From: Pseudomonadota bacterium
GTDB taxonomy: Bacteria; Pseudomonadota; Alphaproteobacteria; Rhizobiales; Phreatobacteraceae
Direction of reading: 5' to 3'
DNA: 64,000 bases
Assembly (NCBI GenBank): GCA_020161695.1
Contig: JAIUOO010000024.1
Span: 1 to 64,000, forward strand
The position numbers and the translations under genes are program-made. Shown here one piece after another: positions 1-8,039 of this stretch. The notes beneath the pieces were generated by a model. It saw only the letters and a program-made list of their open reading frames with translations, was not told where the DNA came from and did not search any database. How positions within the stretch are numbered: the stretch's first letter is position 1; every line of letters starts with the position of its first letter.

Positions 1-890
1 ATTCCGGCGCCATGTTGGCGACGACCGCCCGGTCGCCGCCGGTCAGCGTGGAGACGCCCGCGCCGAAGAATTCGACGAACTCGCCGGCGATGCCGTGCCG
101 GCGCAGCAGGTGGGTGACCTCGAGCGCGAGGTCCGTCGACAGCACGCCGGGCCTCAGTCGCCCGGTGAGGTGGACACCGACCACGTCAGGAATGCGCAGC
201 GTCACCGGCATGCCGAAAAGCACGCTCTCAGCCTCGAGCCCGCCGACACCCCAGGCCAGAACACCGATGCCGTTGATCATCGGCGTGTGGCTGTCCGTGC
301 CGACGAGCGTGTCGGGCGCAACCCAACGCTCACCGTCGCGCCCCTCGATCCCGATGACCGTGGCGAGCTGTTCGAGATTCAGCGTGTGCATGATTCCGGT
401 GCCGGGTGGATGGACCCGGACGCCGGGCAGCGCGGTGGTCGCCCATTTCATCAGACGGTAGCGCTCGCTGTTGCGGTCCATCTCGCGGCGCATGTTGTGT
501 TCGCGCGCGCCCGGGCGACCATACCAGTCGACGGCCACGCTGTGGTCGACCGAAACGTCGACGGGCAGCGCGGGGGTCAGGGACGAAGGGTCGCCGCCAG
601 CCTCGGCGATGGCGTCGCGCATGGCGGCGATATCCACCAGTGCGGGCACGCAGGTCGTGTCGTGCATCAGCACGCGGGACGGATGGAAATCGACCTCCCC
701 CTCGCTCGTGCCGTCCTCGATCCAGCGGTCGAGCGCGGCGACGAAGGCCGCCAGCCGGCCAGGGTCGCGCCGTGCCACGTTCTCGAGCAGGATGCGCAGG
801 ACGACGGGCAAGCGTTCGAGCCGACCTTCGAAGACCTCGTTCAACGGGACGAGCCGGGCGGTTCCCTGCGCCGTTTCGATCTGCCGCATC
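1..890 (-). CDS. Aconitase-family hydratase, N-terminal part (cut by window edge)
   Basis: The reverse strand reads 296 codons from an ATG at 890 to the window edge without a stop. The product is recognisably AcnA-type: PVDVSVDHS (residues 109-117), GIMHTLNLE (165-173), GTDSHT (197-202), VEFFG (272-276) and ANMAPE (291-296) match conserved aconitase blocks. TTGGAG lies about 8 bases before the ATG. Aconitases isomerise tricarboxylic hydroxy acids through a [4Fe-4S] cluster; the cluster cysteines lie beyond the edge and cannot be checked. The N-terminus is shorter and more divergent than I expect for housekeeping AcnA, and the gene is divergent from a GntR regulator in an acid-sugar cluster. 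I infer a catabolic paralogue acting on a pathway-specific hydroxy acid, but a genuine aconitate hydratase is possible. Confidence 0.88.
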
Positions 891-918
891 GCCGAAAGCT
901 CCAAGAAAATGATTTTTA

Positions 919-951
919 GAACTTAAAAAGCCAATTATATGGATGTGTCAA
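919..951 (-). promoter_or_regulatory. Promoter of the aconitase-like gene with overlapping operator site 1
   Basis: On the minus strand TTGACA (946-951) is followed after 17 bases by TTTTAA (923-928), a good sigma70-like arrangement about 35 bases before the ATG. The element GAACTTAAAAAGCCAATT (919-936) covers the -10 region and part of the spacer. A near-identical element lies before the dehydrogenase gene at 2024-2041. I infer repression by the neighbouring GntR protein. Confidence 0.55.
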
Positions 952-968
952 TCGGAATCTGGCCTCTC

Positions 969-978
969 ATTGGCTTTT
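969..978. promoter_or_regulatory. Operator site 2, inverted copy of AAAAGCCAAT
   Basis: ATTGGCTTTT at 969-978 is the exact reverse complement of AAAAGCCAAT at 926-935. The two copies form an inverted pair with a 33-base gap in the divergent promoter region between the aconitase-like gene and gntR. This arrangement would allow one regulator to control both directions, including its own gene. Confidence 0.45.
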
Positions 979-1083
979 ATCCGGCAGGATATGCAAAAAA
1001 TCTGGGCTATTGTTTCTTTTGCCCCACCCGTGGAATAACCTCTGCCCGACACGCCCCTCCGGAAGACCAGGGACACCGAAGAC

Positions 1084-2010
1084 ATGCGCTCCAGCCAACT
1101 GGCCCAGACCATCGCCAACGAAATCACCCTTCTCGTCACCTCCGGGGAGTTGACGGTGGGCGACCATGTGAAGACCCAGCAGCTGGCGGACCGCTTCGGC
1201 GTCTCCCGTTCGCCTGTGCGTGAGGCGATGGACATGCTGGCAAGTCAGGGATTGCTGGAGCAGAAGGAAAACCGTGGCTTCTTCGTGCGGGAGACGGCCG
1301 GAGGCATCGTCGAGCGGGTACGCGACGATGCCGAGCCATTCGAGATCGCGAATGACTACCAGAGGCTGGCAGAGGACTGGCTGACGGACCGCATCCCCGC
1401 CGAGGTGACCGAGCAGATGTTGCGCGAGCGCTATGAACTGACCAAATCGCAGCTCAACGATGTCCTGATGCGTGCTACCCGCGAGGGCTGGGCGGAGCGC
1501 AAGCAGGGATACGGTTGGCGTTTCCTGCCGGTGGCGAAGACGCCGGAGGCCTTCGAGCAGATCTATCGGTTCCGCATGCTGATCGAGCCGGCCGCCATGC
1601 TGGAACCGGAGTTCCGCCTCGACCGGAAGATCATCGAGGAGCAGCGGCGTATCCAGCAGCGGATGCTGGACACCGACATCGAGCGCCTACCGGCCGAGCG
1701 GCTGCTGCACAATGGTGCGTCCTTCCATGAGGAGCTGATCAAGATGTCGAACAACCCGTTCTTCCATCTTTCGCTCGTGCGCGTGAACCGCATGCGCCGT
1801 CTTCTCGAATACCGCTCGCGCGTCGACCGCAGCCGCACTGTGCGGCAATGCCAGGAGCACCTCGAAATTCTCGATCTTCTCGAGCGCGGCGAGATCGTCG
1901 AGGCGTCCTACACGATGCGCCGGCATCTCGGCGGTGCGCTCTCCAAGAAGTCGCCCGTTGCCTGGTCCTGGTCGCACCAGGCGCATGAAAAAGAAGGTCC
2001 CGAAAAATAG
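1084..2010 (+). CDS. GntR-family (FCD type) regulator with a second winged-helix-like segment
   Basis: The 308-residue product begins with a GntR winged helix: residues 5-68 include SRSPVREAMDMLASQGLLE, the recognition-helix region. The C-terminal part (about 155-285) looks like an FCD ligand domain, with H215, H259 and H281 placed like its metal-binding histidines. Between them, residues 91-150 read like another winged helix (YELTKSQLNDVLMRATREGW followed by a hairpin-like GYGWRF), making the protein about 70 residues longer than usual FadR/FCD regulators. It is divergent from the aconitase-like gene and upstream of the dehydrogenase, both of which carry a shared AAAAGCCAAT site. It probably controls the block in response to a pathway acid. 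The ligand is unknown. Confidence 0.85.
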   Translation: MRSSQLAQTIANEITLLVTSGELTVGDHVKTQQLADRFGVSRSPVREAMDMLASQGLLEQKENRGFFVRETAGGIVERVRDDAEPFEIANDYQRLAEDWLTDRIPAEVTEQMLRERYELTKSQLNDVLMRATREGWAERKQGYGWRFLPVAKTPEAFEQIYRFRMLIEPAAMLEPEFRLDRKIIEEQRRIQQRMLDTDIERLPAERLLHNGASFHEELIKMSNNPFFHLSLVRVNRMRRLLEYRSRVDRSRTVRQCQEHLEILDLLERGEIVEASYTMRRHLGGALSKKSPVAWSWSHQAHEKEGPEK

Positions 2011-2013
2011 AGA

Positions 2014-2043
2014 TTGCATTTATGAATTAAAAAAGCCAATACT
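2014..2043 (+). promoter_or_regulatory. Promoter of the dehydrogenase gene with operator site 3
   Basis: TTGCAT (2014-2019) and AATACT (2038-2043) are an 18-base-spaced -35/-10 pair. GAATTAAAAAAGCCAATA (2024-2041) matches the site before the aconitase-like gene in 15 of 18 positions and again covers the -10. A weaker form, TCTAAAAACCAAAA, occurs at 3211-3224 before the binding-protein gene. Confidence 0.5.
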
Positions 2044-2098
2044 TCTCCCGTGACATTGCGCGGCGCTATCGCTCGTCGCCTTATGGGAGATGGATCTG

Positions 2099-3187
2099 AT
2101 GAAACTGTTCGTGACGCCGTGTGACGGGATTGGCCCCGAGATCACCGCGGCAACCATGGAGGTCCTGAAGGCTGCGGATGCGGCCTTCGGTCTCGGCCTC
2201 GAATACCACTTCGAAGACACCGGCTTCACCAGCCTGGAAAAGTTCGGCACGACGCTGCGGGACGAGACGATCGAACGGGCGCGTACCTTCGACGGCATCG
2301 TCCTCGGCCCGCAGTCGCACATGGACTACCCGCCCCGCGACAAGGGGGGTGCGAACGTCTCTGCCGGTTTCCGTGTCAAGCTCGACCTCTATGCGAATGT
2401 GCGCCCGGCCCGCTCGCGTCCCTTCCTCAACAACGCCAAGACGATGGATCTCGTCATCATGCGCGAGGCGACGGAAGGGTTTTACCCCGACCGCAACATG
2501 TTCGCCGGCACGGGCGAGTTCATGCCAACACCGGACGTGGCGCTGTCGGTCCGCAAGATCACGGCTTCGGCCTGCGAACGCATTGCGCGCCAGGCATTCC
2601 TGCTCGCCATGAAGCGGGGCAGGAAGGTGACTGCGGTCCACAAGGCGAACAACTTCATCCTGACCGATGGCCTCTTTCTGCAGCAGGTCCACAAGGTTGC
2701 CGCCGAGTTTCCGGAGGTGACGCTCAACGACGTCATCATCGATGCGATGGCGGCCCATCTGGTGCGCGATCCCTCGCGCTTCGACGTGATCGTGGCGACC
2801 AACTTCTATTCGGACATCCTCTCGGACCTTGCAAGCGAGCTTTCCGGCAGCCTTGGCCTTGCCGGCTCGATCAATGCCAATGCCGAGACCGGCCTCGTCT
2901 GCGCTCAGGCCCAGCACGGTTCGGCGCCGGACATCCAGGGCAGGAATATCGCCAACCCCACCTCGCTCATCCTGTCGGCAGCGATGATGCTGAGCTGGCT
3001 CGGCGAGCAACGCGACCTGCCGCAGTTCGAGGCGGCGGGTGCGGAAATCGAGCGCGCCGTCGACGAGATCCTGGCTGATCCGGGTTCGCGCACGCGCGAT
3101 CTCGGTGGCGCCACCAACACAGACGTTTTCGGCTCTCGCGTGGCGGGTGCGGTTCGGAACGGTGGCGGCGAGCGTAAGCGCGCCTGA
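2099..3187 (+). CDS. Beta-decarboxylating dehydrogenase (isopropylmalate/tartrate/isocitrate dehydrogenase family)
   Basis: This NAD(P)-dependent enzyme family oxidises the hydroxyl of a malate-like acid, often with loss of CO2. Seen here: CDGIGPEI (residues 8-15, cysteine in place of the usual glycine), LDLYANVRPAR (95-105), MREATEGFY (121-129, with the catalytic-type tyrosine), HKANNFILTDGLF (181-193, catalytic-type lysine), the acid pair in NFYSDILSD (235-243) and HGSAPDI (273-279). The length of 362 residues is normal. The start at 2099 is chosen because GGGAG (2085-2089) lies 9 bases before it; an in-frame ATG at 2090 is too close. The substrate loop differs from classical LeuB, and no leucine genes adjoin. 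In context it probably oxidises a C4-C6 hydroxy acid before the Otn enzymes act, perhaps replacing the usual L-threonate dehydrogenase. Confidence 0.87.
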   Translation: MKLFVTPCDGIGPEITAATMEVLKAADAAFGLGLEYHFEDTGFTSLEKFGTTLRDETIERARTFDGIVLGPQSHMDYPPRDKGGANVSAGFRVKLDLYANVRPARSRPFLNNAKTMDLVIMREATEGFYPDRNMFAGTGEFMPTPDVALSVRKITASACERIARQAFLLAMKRGRKVTAVHKANNFILTDGLFLQQVHKVAAEFPEVTLNDVIIDAMAAHLVRDPSRFDVIVATNFYSDILSDLASELSGSLGLAGSINANAETGLVCAQAQHGSAPDIQGRNIANPTSLILSAAMMLSWLGEQRDLPQFEAAGAEIERAVDEILADPGSRTRDLGGATNTDVFGSRVAGAVRNGGGERKRA

Positions 3188-3315
3188 CGGTACTGTTTGT
3201 GTTTTTATTTTCTAAAAACCAAAACTCAAATGGGGAGGATGCGGGGGCAGGGAGTGGCCCTCGCGCATTGCCCGCGGCTGTTTTCGCGACGCGGGTTCAA
3301 TCTATGGGAGATGAG

Positions 3316-4419
3316 ATGATGAACAGGATCCTATCCGCCCGCGCGGCTGCCCTTGTGTTCGGCACTGCGCTCATGACCACCTTCGGTGCATTCGCCGAGG
3401 AGCTTCCTGCCGGATATCCGGCCGACTATGCGGCCATCGTGGCTGCTGCGAAGGAGGAGGGCACGGTCTCGATCTATACCTCGACCGACGCCGCCCAGTC
3501 GCAGAAGCTGCAGGACGGCTTCACCAAGAAATACGGCATCAAGATCGCCTATAACGATCTCGGCACGAACGGCGCCTACAACCAGGTGATCTCCGAGGCC
3601 GCCGCGGGCCAGACGACTGCCGACATCGTCTGGAGCTCGGCGATGGACCTCCAGATGACGCTGGTGCAGGACGGCTATGCCGGCGACTATGCCTCGCCGG
3701 AAGCCGGCAACATTCCCGCCTGGGCGAACTACAAGAACGCGCTCTACGGCACGACCGTCGAACCGGTCGGCCTGATCTACAACACCAAGGCGCTTTCGGA
3801 AGACAAGTTGCCGAAGACCTATGCAGACCTGATCGTCTTCCTCAAGGACAACAAGACGGAGCTTCAGGGCAAGGTTGCAACCTTTGATCCGGAAAAGAGC
3901 GGTTCCGGTTTCCTCCACCACTCCAATGACGCGCGCAACCGCCCGGATTTCTGGGATCTCGCCAAGGCCATGGGCGAGAACGGCGCAAAAATCTATTCCA
4001 GCTCCGGCGGGATGAAGGAGACGGTGGTCTCGGGTGAGAACGCCATCGCCATCAACATCATCGGTTCCTATGCGCTGGACTGGGTGAAGGAGAGCCCTAA
4101 CCTCGGCGTGCATTTTGCGATCGACTATACGCCGGCCTTCTCGCGCCTTGCGCTGGTGACCAAGGATGCGCCGCACCCGAATGCGGCCAAGCTGTTCATT
4201 GATTTCATGCTGTCCAGCGAAGGTCAGTCGCTGCTCGCCGAGGGTGGCCTGCCTTCCGTGCGCGAGGACGTGACGGCCGGTCTCAACATCAAGACGCTGA
4301 ACGAGCGTGTCGGCGGCGGCCTGAAGCCGATCGCGGTCGATGAGGGCGTGCTCGAGTATATGGAGCCGACCAAGCGCGTCCAGTTCCTCAACGACTGGAA
4401 GGCAGCCCTCGGTCGCTGA
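3316..4419 (+). CDS. ABC transporter periplasmic binding protein (family 1, Fe3+/spermidine-like fold)
   Basis: The product starts with a clear signal peptide (MMNRILSARAAALVF..., cleavage expected after AFA at residue 27) and continues as a COG1840-type extracellular binding protein of 367 residues. It captures a solute in the periplasm for the fused permease and ATPase encoded immediately downstream. The start is one of two adjacent ATGs (3316 or 3319) after GGGAG at 3306-3310. The longer open frame from 3199 would place the signal peptide internally. Ferric-binding members of this family carry a Tyr-Tyr pair for iron; I do not see it here (the corresponding region reads NIIGSYALDW). With the catabolic neighbours this suggests an organic acid or acid-sugar ligand rather than iron. 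Confidence 0.88.
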   Translation: MMNRILSARAAALVFGTALMTTFGAFAEELPAGYPADYAAIVAAAKEEGTVSIYTSTDAAQSQKLQDGFTKKYGIKIAYNDLGTNGAYNQVISEAAAGQTTADIVWSSAMDLQMTLVQDGYAGDYASPEAGNIPAWANYKNALYGTTVEPVGLIYNTKALSEDKLPKTYADLIVFLKDNKTELQGKVATFDPEKSGSGFLHHSNDARNRPDFWDLAKAMGENGAKIYSSSGGMKETVVSGENAIAINIIGSYALDWVKESPNLGVHFAIDYTPAFSRLALVTKDAPHPNAAKLFIDFMLSSEGQSLLAEGGLPSVREDVTAGLNIKTLNERVGGGLKPIAVDEGVLEYMEPTKRVQFLNDWKAALGR

Positions 4420-4480
4420 TGCTCCGCCGGCCGCAGCGCGCGCTGCGGCCGGCCCCGCCACCATTTGCGAGAGGCTAGGA

Positions 4481-6241
4481 ATGTCTACCCATGCTCAAGC
4501 GCCAGCTGCGCTCGACCTGTCCAAGGCCGCGGCTGAAAAGAAATATCCGGCCAGGATGCCGCGCCACGGCAATGCCGGCCTGTACCGGCGCATCGTCATC
4601 GGGCTCCTTGCCCTCGCCGTCCTGGCGCCGGTCGGCCTGATCGTCTACCAGAGCTTCCTGACGGCGGCCTTCTTCAGCCCGCGGGCGCAGTTCGGCCTCG
4701 ATGCCTATAAATACGTCTTCACCGACCGGAACTTCTACAAGGCGCTCGCCACCACCGCGATCTTCTCCTTCGGTATGGTGGCCATCGCCGTGCCGCTCGG
4801 CGGCCTGCTGGCCTTCCTGATCACGCGAACGGACATCAAGGGCAAGCGTCTTCTCGAAATCCTGGTTCTGGTGCCGATGTTCATCTCGTCCATCGTGCTG
4901 GCCTTCGGCTACACGGTGTCCGTCGGGCCGACCGGTTTCGTCTCGCTCTTCATTCGCGGCATTCTCGGCTTCGTGCCGTGGAACATCTACAGTCTGCCGG
5001 GCATGATCCTGATCGCCGGTCTCAGCCATGTGCCGCATGTCTATCTCTACGTCTCCTCGGCCATGCGCAATCTGCCATCGGATCTCGAGGAGGCAGCCCG
5101 TACCACCGGCGCGTCCATCTGGCAGGTCTCCCGCGATGTCACGCTGCCGATGGTGCTGCCGGCGCTGATCTTCGCCGCTGCGCTCAACATCCTGCTCGGC
5201 TTCGAGACCTTCGGCATTCCTCTGGTCCTCGGTGATCCCAATGGCATCATGGTGCTCACCACCTATATCTACAAGCTCACGACGCTGTTCGGCACGCCCA
5301 CCTACCAGCTGATGGCCGTCGTCGCCGTCGTTCTCATCCTCATCACGCTGCCGCTCGTCTGGATGCAGCGCAAGCTTCTGCGCAATACGCGCAAATATGC
5401 CGCGATGGGCGGCAAGGGCGCACGCGTCGCCACGCTGAAACTCGGCACCAGCGGCCAGGTCATCGCGCTCTCCATCATCGGTTTCTGGCTGTTCGTTTCC
5501 GTCGTCCTGCCGATCGGCGGCATTGCGGTGCGCGCCTTCGTCGATGCCTGGGGTGAGGGCGTCAATCTCTGGGACCAGCTGACCTTTTCGAATTTCGACC
5601 GCATGCTGGAAGTTCCAAGCCTGGTGCGTGGCATCATCAATACCGTTCTGCTCTCCGTCGTCGGCGGTGCGGCGGCGGTTGGCATCTACCTGATGGTCGG
5701 CCTTGCGGGGCATCGCAACTGGGGCCTGTCGAACACCGTGCTCGATTACATCGTGCTCCTGCCGCGCGCCCTGCCGGGTCTCGTCATCGGCCTTGCCTTC
5801 TTCTGGGTGTTCCTCTTCGTGCCACTCCTGACGCCGCTTCGCCCAACGCTCGTCAGCCTCTTCATCGCCTATGTTGTCGTCGGTCTGTCCTATGGCCTGC
5901 GTCTGCTGCAAGGCACACTCATCCAGGTTGCGCCGGAGCTGGAAGAATCCGCCCGCACCACCGGTGCCACGATCGGCCGCACCTGGAAGGACGTGGTGAT
6001 CCCGATCGTTCGGCCGGGCCTTGCCGGCGCCTGGGCGCTGATCATGATCATCTTCCTGCGCGAATATGCGACGGGCGTCTATCTCATGGGTGCCGGCACG
6101 GAGGTCATCGGCTCGCTAATGGTCTCGCTTCTCCAGACCGGCGCCATGAACACCATTGCCGCCCTTTCCCTCATCAGCATCGTCTTGACCGGCGCCGGCC
6201 TTGCCCTCGCCCTTCGTCTGGGAGCAAAAATCCATGACTGA
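4481..6241 (+). CDS. ABC transporter permease, two permease domains fused (FbpB type)
   Basis: A 586-residue inner-membrane protein with two consecutive binding-protein-dependent permease domains, roughly 12 helices. Each half has its own EAA loop for contact with the ATPase: EEAARTTGASIWQVSRDV near residue 202 and EESARTTGATIGRTWKDV near 487. Fused permeases like this are typical of importers in the iron(III)/putative solute family, so a single polypeptide forms the whole channel. The ATG at 4481 follows GAGGCTAGGA and gives a normal N-terminus; the open frame extends upstream into the end of the binding-protein gene without support. The stop overlaps the next gene by 8 bases, showing translational coupling with the ATPase. 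Confidence 0.9.
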   Translation: MSTHAQAPAALDLSKAAAEKKYPARMPRHGNAGLYRRIVIGLLALAVLAPVGLIVYQSFLTAAFFSPRAQFGLDAYKYVFTDRNFYKALATTAIFSFGMVAIAVPLGGLLAFLITRTDIKGKRLLEILVLVPMFISSIVLAFGYTVSVGPTGFVSLFIRGILGFVPWNIYSLPGMILIAGLSHVPHVYLYVSSAMRNLPSDLEEAARTTGASIWQVSRDVTLPMVLPALIFAAALNILLGFETFGIPLVLGDPNGIMVLTTYIYKLTTLFGTPTYQLMAVVAVVLILITLPLVWMQRKLLRNTRKYAAMGGKGARVATLKLGTSGQVIALSIIGFWLFVSVVLPIGGIAVRAFVDAWGEGVNLWDQLTFSNFDRMLEVPSLVRGIINTVLLSVVGGAAAVGIYLMVGLAGHRNWGLSNTVLDYIVLLPRALPGLVIGLAFFWVFLFVPLLTPLRPTLVSLFIAYVVVGLSYGLRLLQGTLIQVAPELEESARTTGATIGRTWKDVVIPIVRPGLAGAWALIMIIFLREYATGVYLMGAGTEVIGSLMVSLLQTGAMNTIAALSLISIVLTGAGLALALRLGAKIHD

Positions 6242-7310
6242 ACTCGTCGTCAGCAATGTCCAGAAATGGCTGGGCGGTTTGCAGATCCTGAAAGGGGCAT
6301 CGTTCACCGCGCAGCGCGGTTCCATCGTCGCCCTGCTAGGCGCCTCCGGCAGTGGCAAGACAACGCTTCTGCGCTGTGTCGCCGGCCTCGAACAGCCGGA
6401 AATCGGCCAGATCGTCATCGGTGGAAAGACCGTGCTCGATGGCGAAAGGAAGCTCGCGCTGCCTCCCGAGCAGCGCAATATTGGCCTCGTCTTCCAGTCC
6501 TACGCGCTCTGGCCGCACCGCACGGTGAGGGAGAATGTCGGTTACGGCCTGAAGCTGCGTGGCGTCACGCAGGCCGATATCGAAAAGCGTGTCCAGGCGA
6601 TCCTGGAGCGCATGGGCCTCGGCCATCTTGCCGACCGCTTTCCCTCGCAGCTCTCTGGTGGCCAGCAGCAGCGCGTCGCGATCTGCCGGGCGCTGGTCTA
6701 TGAACCGCGTGTGCTGCTGCTCGATGAGCCGCTGTCCAACCTTGATGCGAAACTGCGCGAGGAGGCCCGCTACTGGATCCGCAAACTGATCCTCGACCTC
6801 GAAATCTGCGCCATCCTCGTGACGCACGATCAGAGCGAAGCGCTCGCCGCTGCTGACAACATCCTGCTGTTGCAAGATGGCCGGATCGTCCAGCAGGGAG
6901 GACCGCAGGAGATCTATTCCAACCCCAACAGCTTCTATTCCGCGGATTTCCTCGGCGCGAACAATATCGTCAAGGCGAAGGTGAAGACCATCGATGGCAA
7001 GGCGGCCATTATCGGCGGAGACGACTGGAGCCTCGACGGCACGGTGCGCGAGGCGGGCGGCCTTGCGGCTGCGGAAGATGCCCGTGCTGTCATCCGCGTC
7101 GAACAGATCCGTGTCAGCGACCAACCCGAGGCGGGCAGTCTGGAGATGACGCTTGATGACAGCATCTATCTCGGAGACCGCTGGGAGTACCGCCTGCGCC
7201 GGGGCGATTTTGTCGCCAAGGCGCACGGTGCCCGCCAGCTGTCCTCGGGCAGGGTCTGGGCGCGTGTCCCCCCGGAAAGTGTCTGGGTGTTTTCGGCGGG
7301 CCAGCGGTAG
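6234..7310 (+). CDS. ABC transporter ATP-binding protein with TOBE domain
   Basis: This 358-residue ATPase powers the importer encoded by the two genes before it. Visible motifs are Walker A GASGSGKT (36-43), Q-loop glutamine 88, signature LSGGQQQR (140-147), Walker B VLLLDEP (160-166) and the H-loop histidine 198 in LVTHDQ. The C-terminal 120 residues fit a TOBE regulatory domain, as in PotA/FbpC proteins. The ATG at 6234 lies inside the end of the permease gene and is preceded by GGGAG, so the operon is coupled. The substrate cannot be read from this subunit; context points to the acid catabolised by the block. Confidence 0.92.
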   Translation: MTELVVSNVQKWLGGLQILKGASFTAQRGSIVALLGASGSGKTTLLRCVAGLEQPEIGQIVIGGKTVLDGERKLALPPEQRNIGLVFQSYALWPHRTVRENVGYGLKLRGVTQADIEKRVQAILERMGLGHLADRFPSQLSGGQQQRVAICRALVYEPRVLLLDEPLSNLDAKLREEARYWIRKLILDLEICAILVTHDQSEALAAADNILLLQDGRIVQQGGPQEIYSNPNSFYSADFLGANNIVKAKVKTIDGKAAIIGGDDWSLDGTVREAGGLAAAEDARAVIRVEQIRVSDQPEAGSLEMTLDDSIYLGDRWEYRLRRGDFVAKAHGARQLSSGRVWARVPPESVWVFSAGQR

Positions 7311-7352
7311 CGGAGCATCAGGCCGGTGGCCGCTGCAGTCGAAGGGAAAGTC

Positions 7353-8018
7353 ATGTCGAAACCGCCCCGGATCACCCTCATCCACGCGACGCCGATCGCC
7401 ATGGATCCGATCAGGCTGGCCTTTTCGTCCGCCTGGCCCGAGGCCGATGTCGTCAACCTGCTGGAGGACAGCCTTTCCCCCGACCGGGCGCGGCAGGAGG
7501 AGATCACGGATGTACTGATGGCGCGGATCGCTGCACTGACCGCTTATGCCCGGCAGATCGGTAGCGATGCGGTGCTCTTCACCTGCTCGGCTTTCGGGCG
7601 GGCGATCGAGCAGGCGGCGACAACGGTGGACATTCCTGTACTCAAGCCGAACGAGGCGATGTTTGAGGCGGCGATCCGGCACGGTGGCAGAACCGCCATG
7701 CTCTACACCTTCCCGCCGGCCCGTGCGGGCATGGAGGCGGAATTCCGGGAGGAGGCCGCGCGGATGGCCCCCGGAGCGATGCTGGAGAGTTTCCTTGTGG
7801 ACGGCGCTATCGAAGCGGTGCGGGCCGGCGACGTTGAAACCCACAACCGGCTTGTCGCGTCGGCCGCTGCCGGGCTGGAGGGGTTCGAGAGCATCGTTCT
7901 TGCGCATTTCTCCACGGCGCGGGCCGTGCCGGCGGTTCGGGCGGTGACGGACATCCCGGTCCTGTCCAGCCCGGATGCCGCCATCGACAAGTTGAAGCGC
8001 CTTCTCGGCGCGGCCTGA
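7353..8018 (+). CDS. Asp/Glu/hydantoin racemase-superfamily protein with a single cysteine
   Basis: The 221-residue product has the two-lobed layout of the Asp/Glu racemase and maleate isomerase superfamily. The N-lobe catalytic cysteine is present in LFTCSAFGRA (C78). The C-lobe position that normally carries the second cysteine reads LAHFSTAR (184-190), and C78 is the only cysteine in the protein. Two-base racemisation is therefore unlikely; a one-cysteine isomerase, decarboxylase or hydrolase is more plausible. The ATG at 7353 follows GAAGGGA. A GTG at 7326 would add nine residues. It sits between the importer and otnK and probably acts on the imported acid or an intermediate. Specific reaction unknown. 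Confidence 0.75.
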   Translation: MSKPPRITLIHATPIAMDPIRLAFSSAWPEADVVNLLEDSLSPDRARQEEITDVLMARIAALTAYARQIGSDAVLFTCSAFGRAIEQAATTVDIPVLKPNEAMFEAAIRHGGRTAMLYTFPPARAGMEAEFREEAARMAPGAMLESFLVDGAIEAVRAGDVETHNRLVASAAAGLEGFESIVLAHFSTARAVPAVRAVTDIPVLSSPDAAIDKLKRLLGAA

Positions 8019-8039
8019 TATTTCGCGGAAGGATCATTC

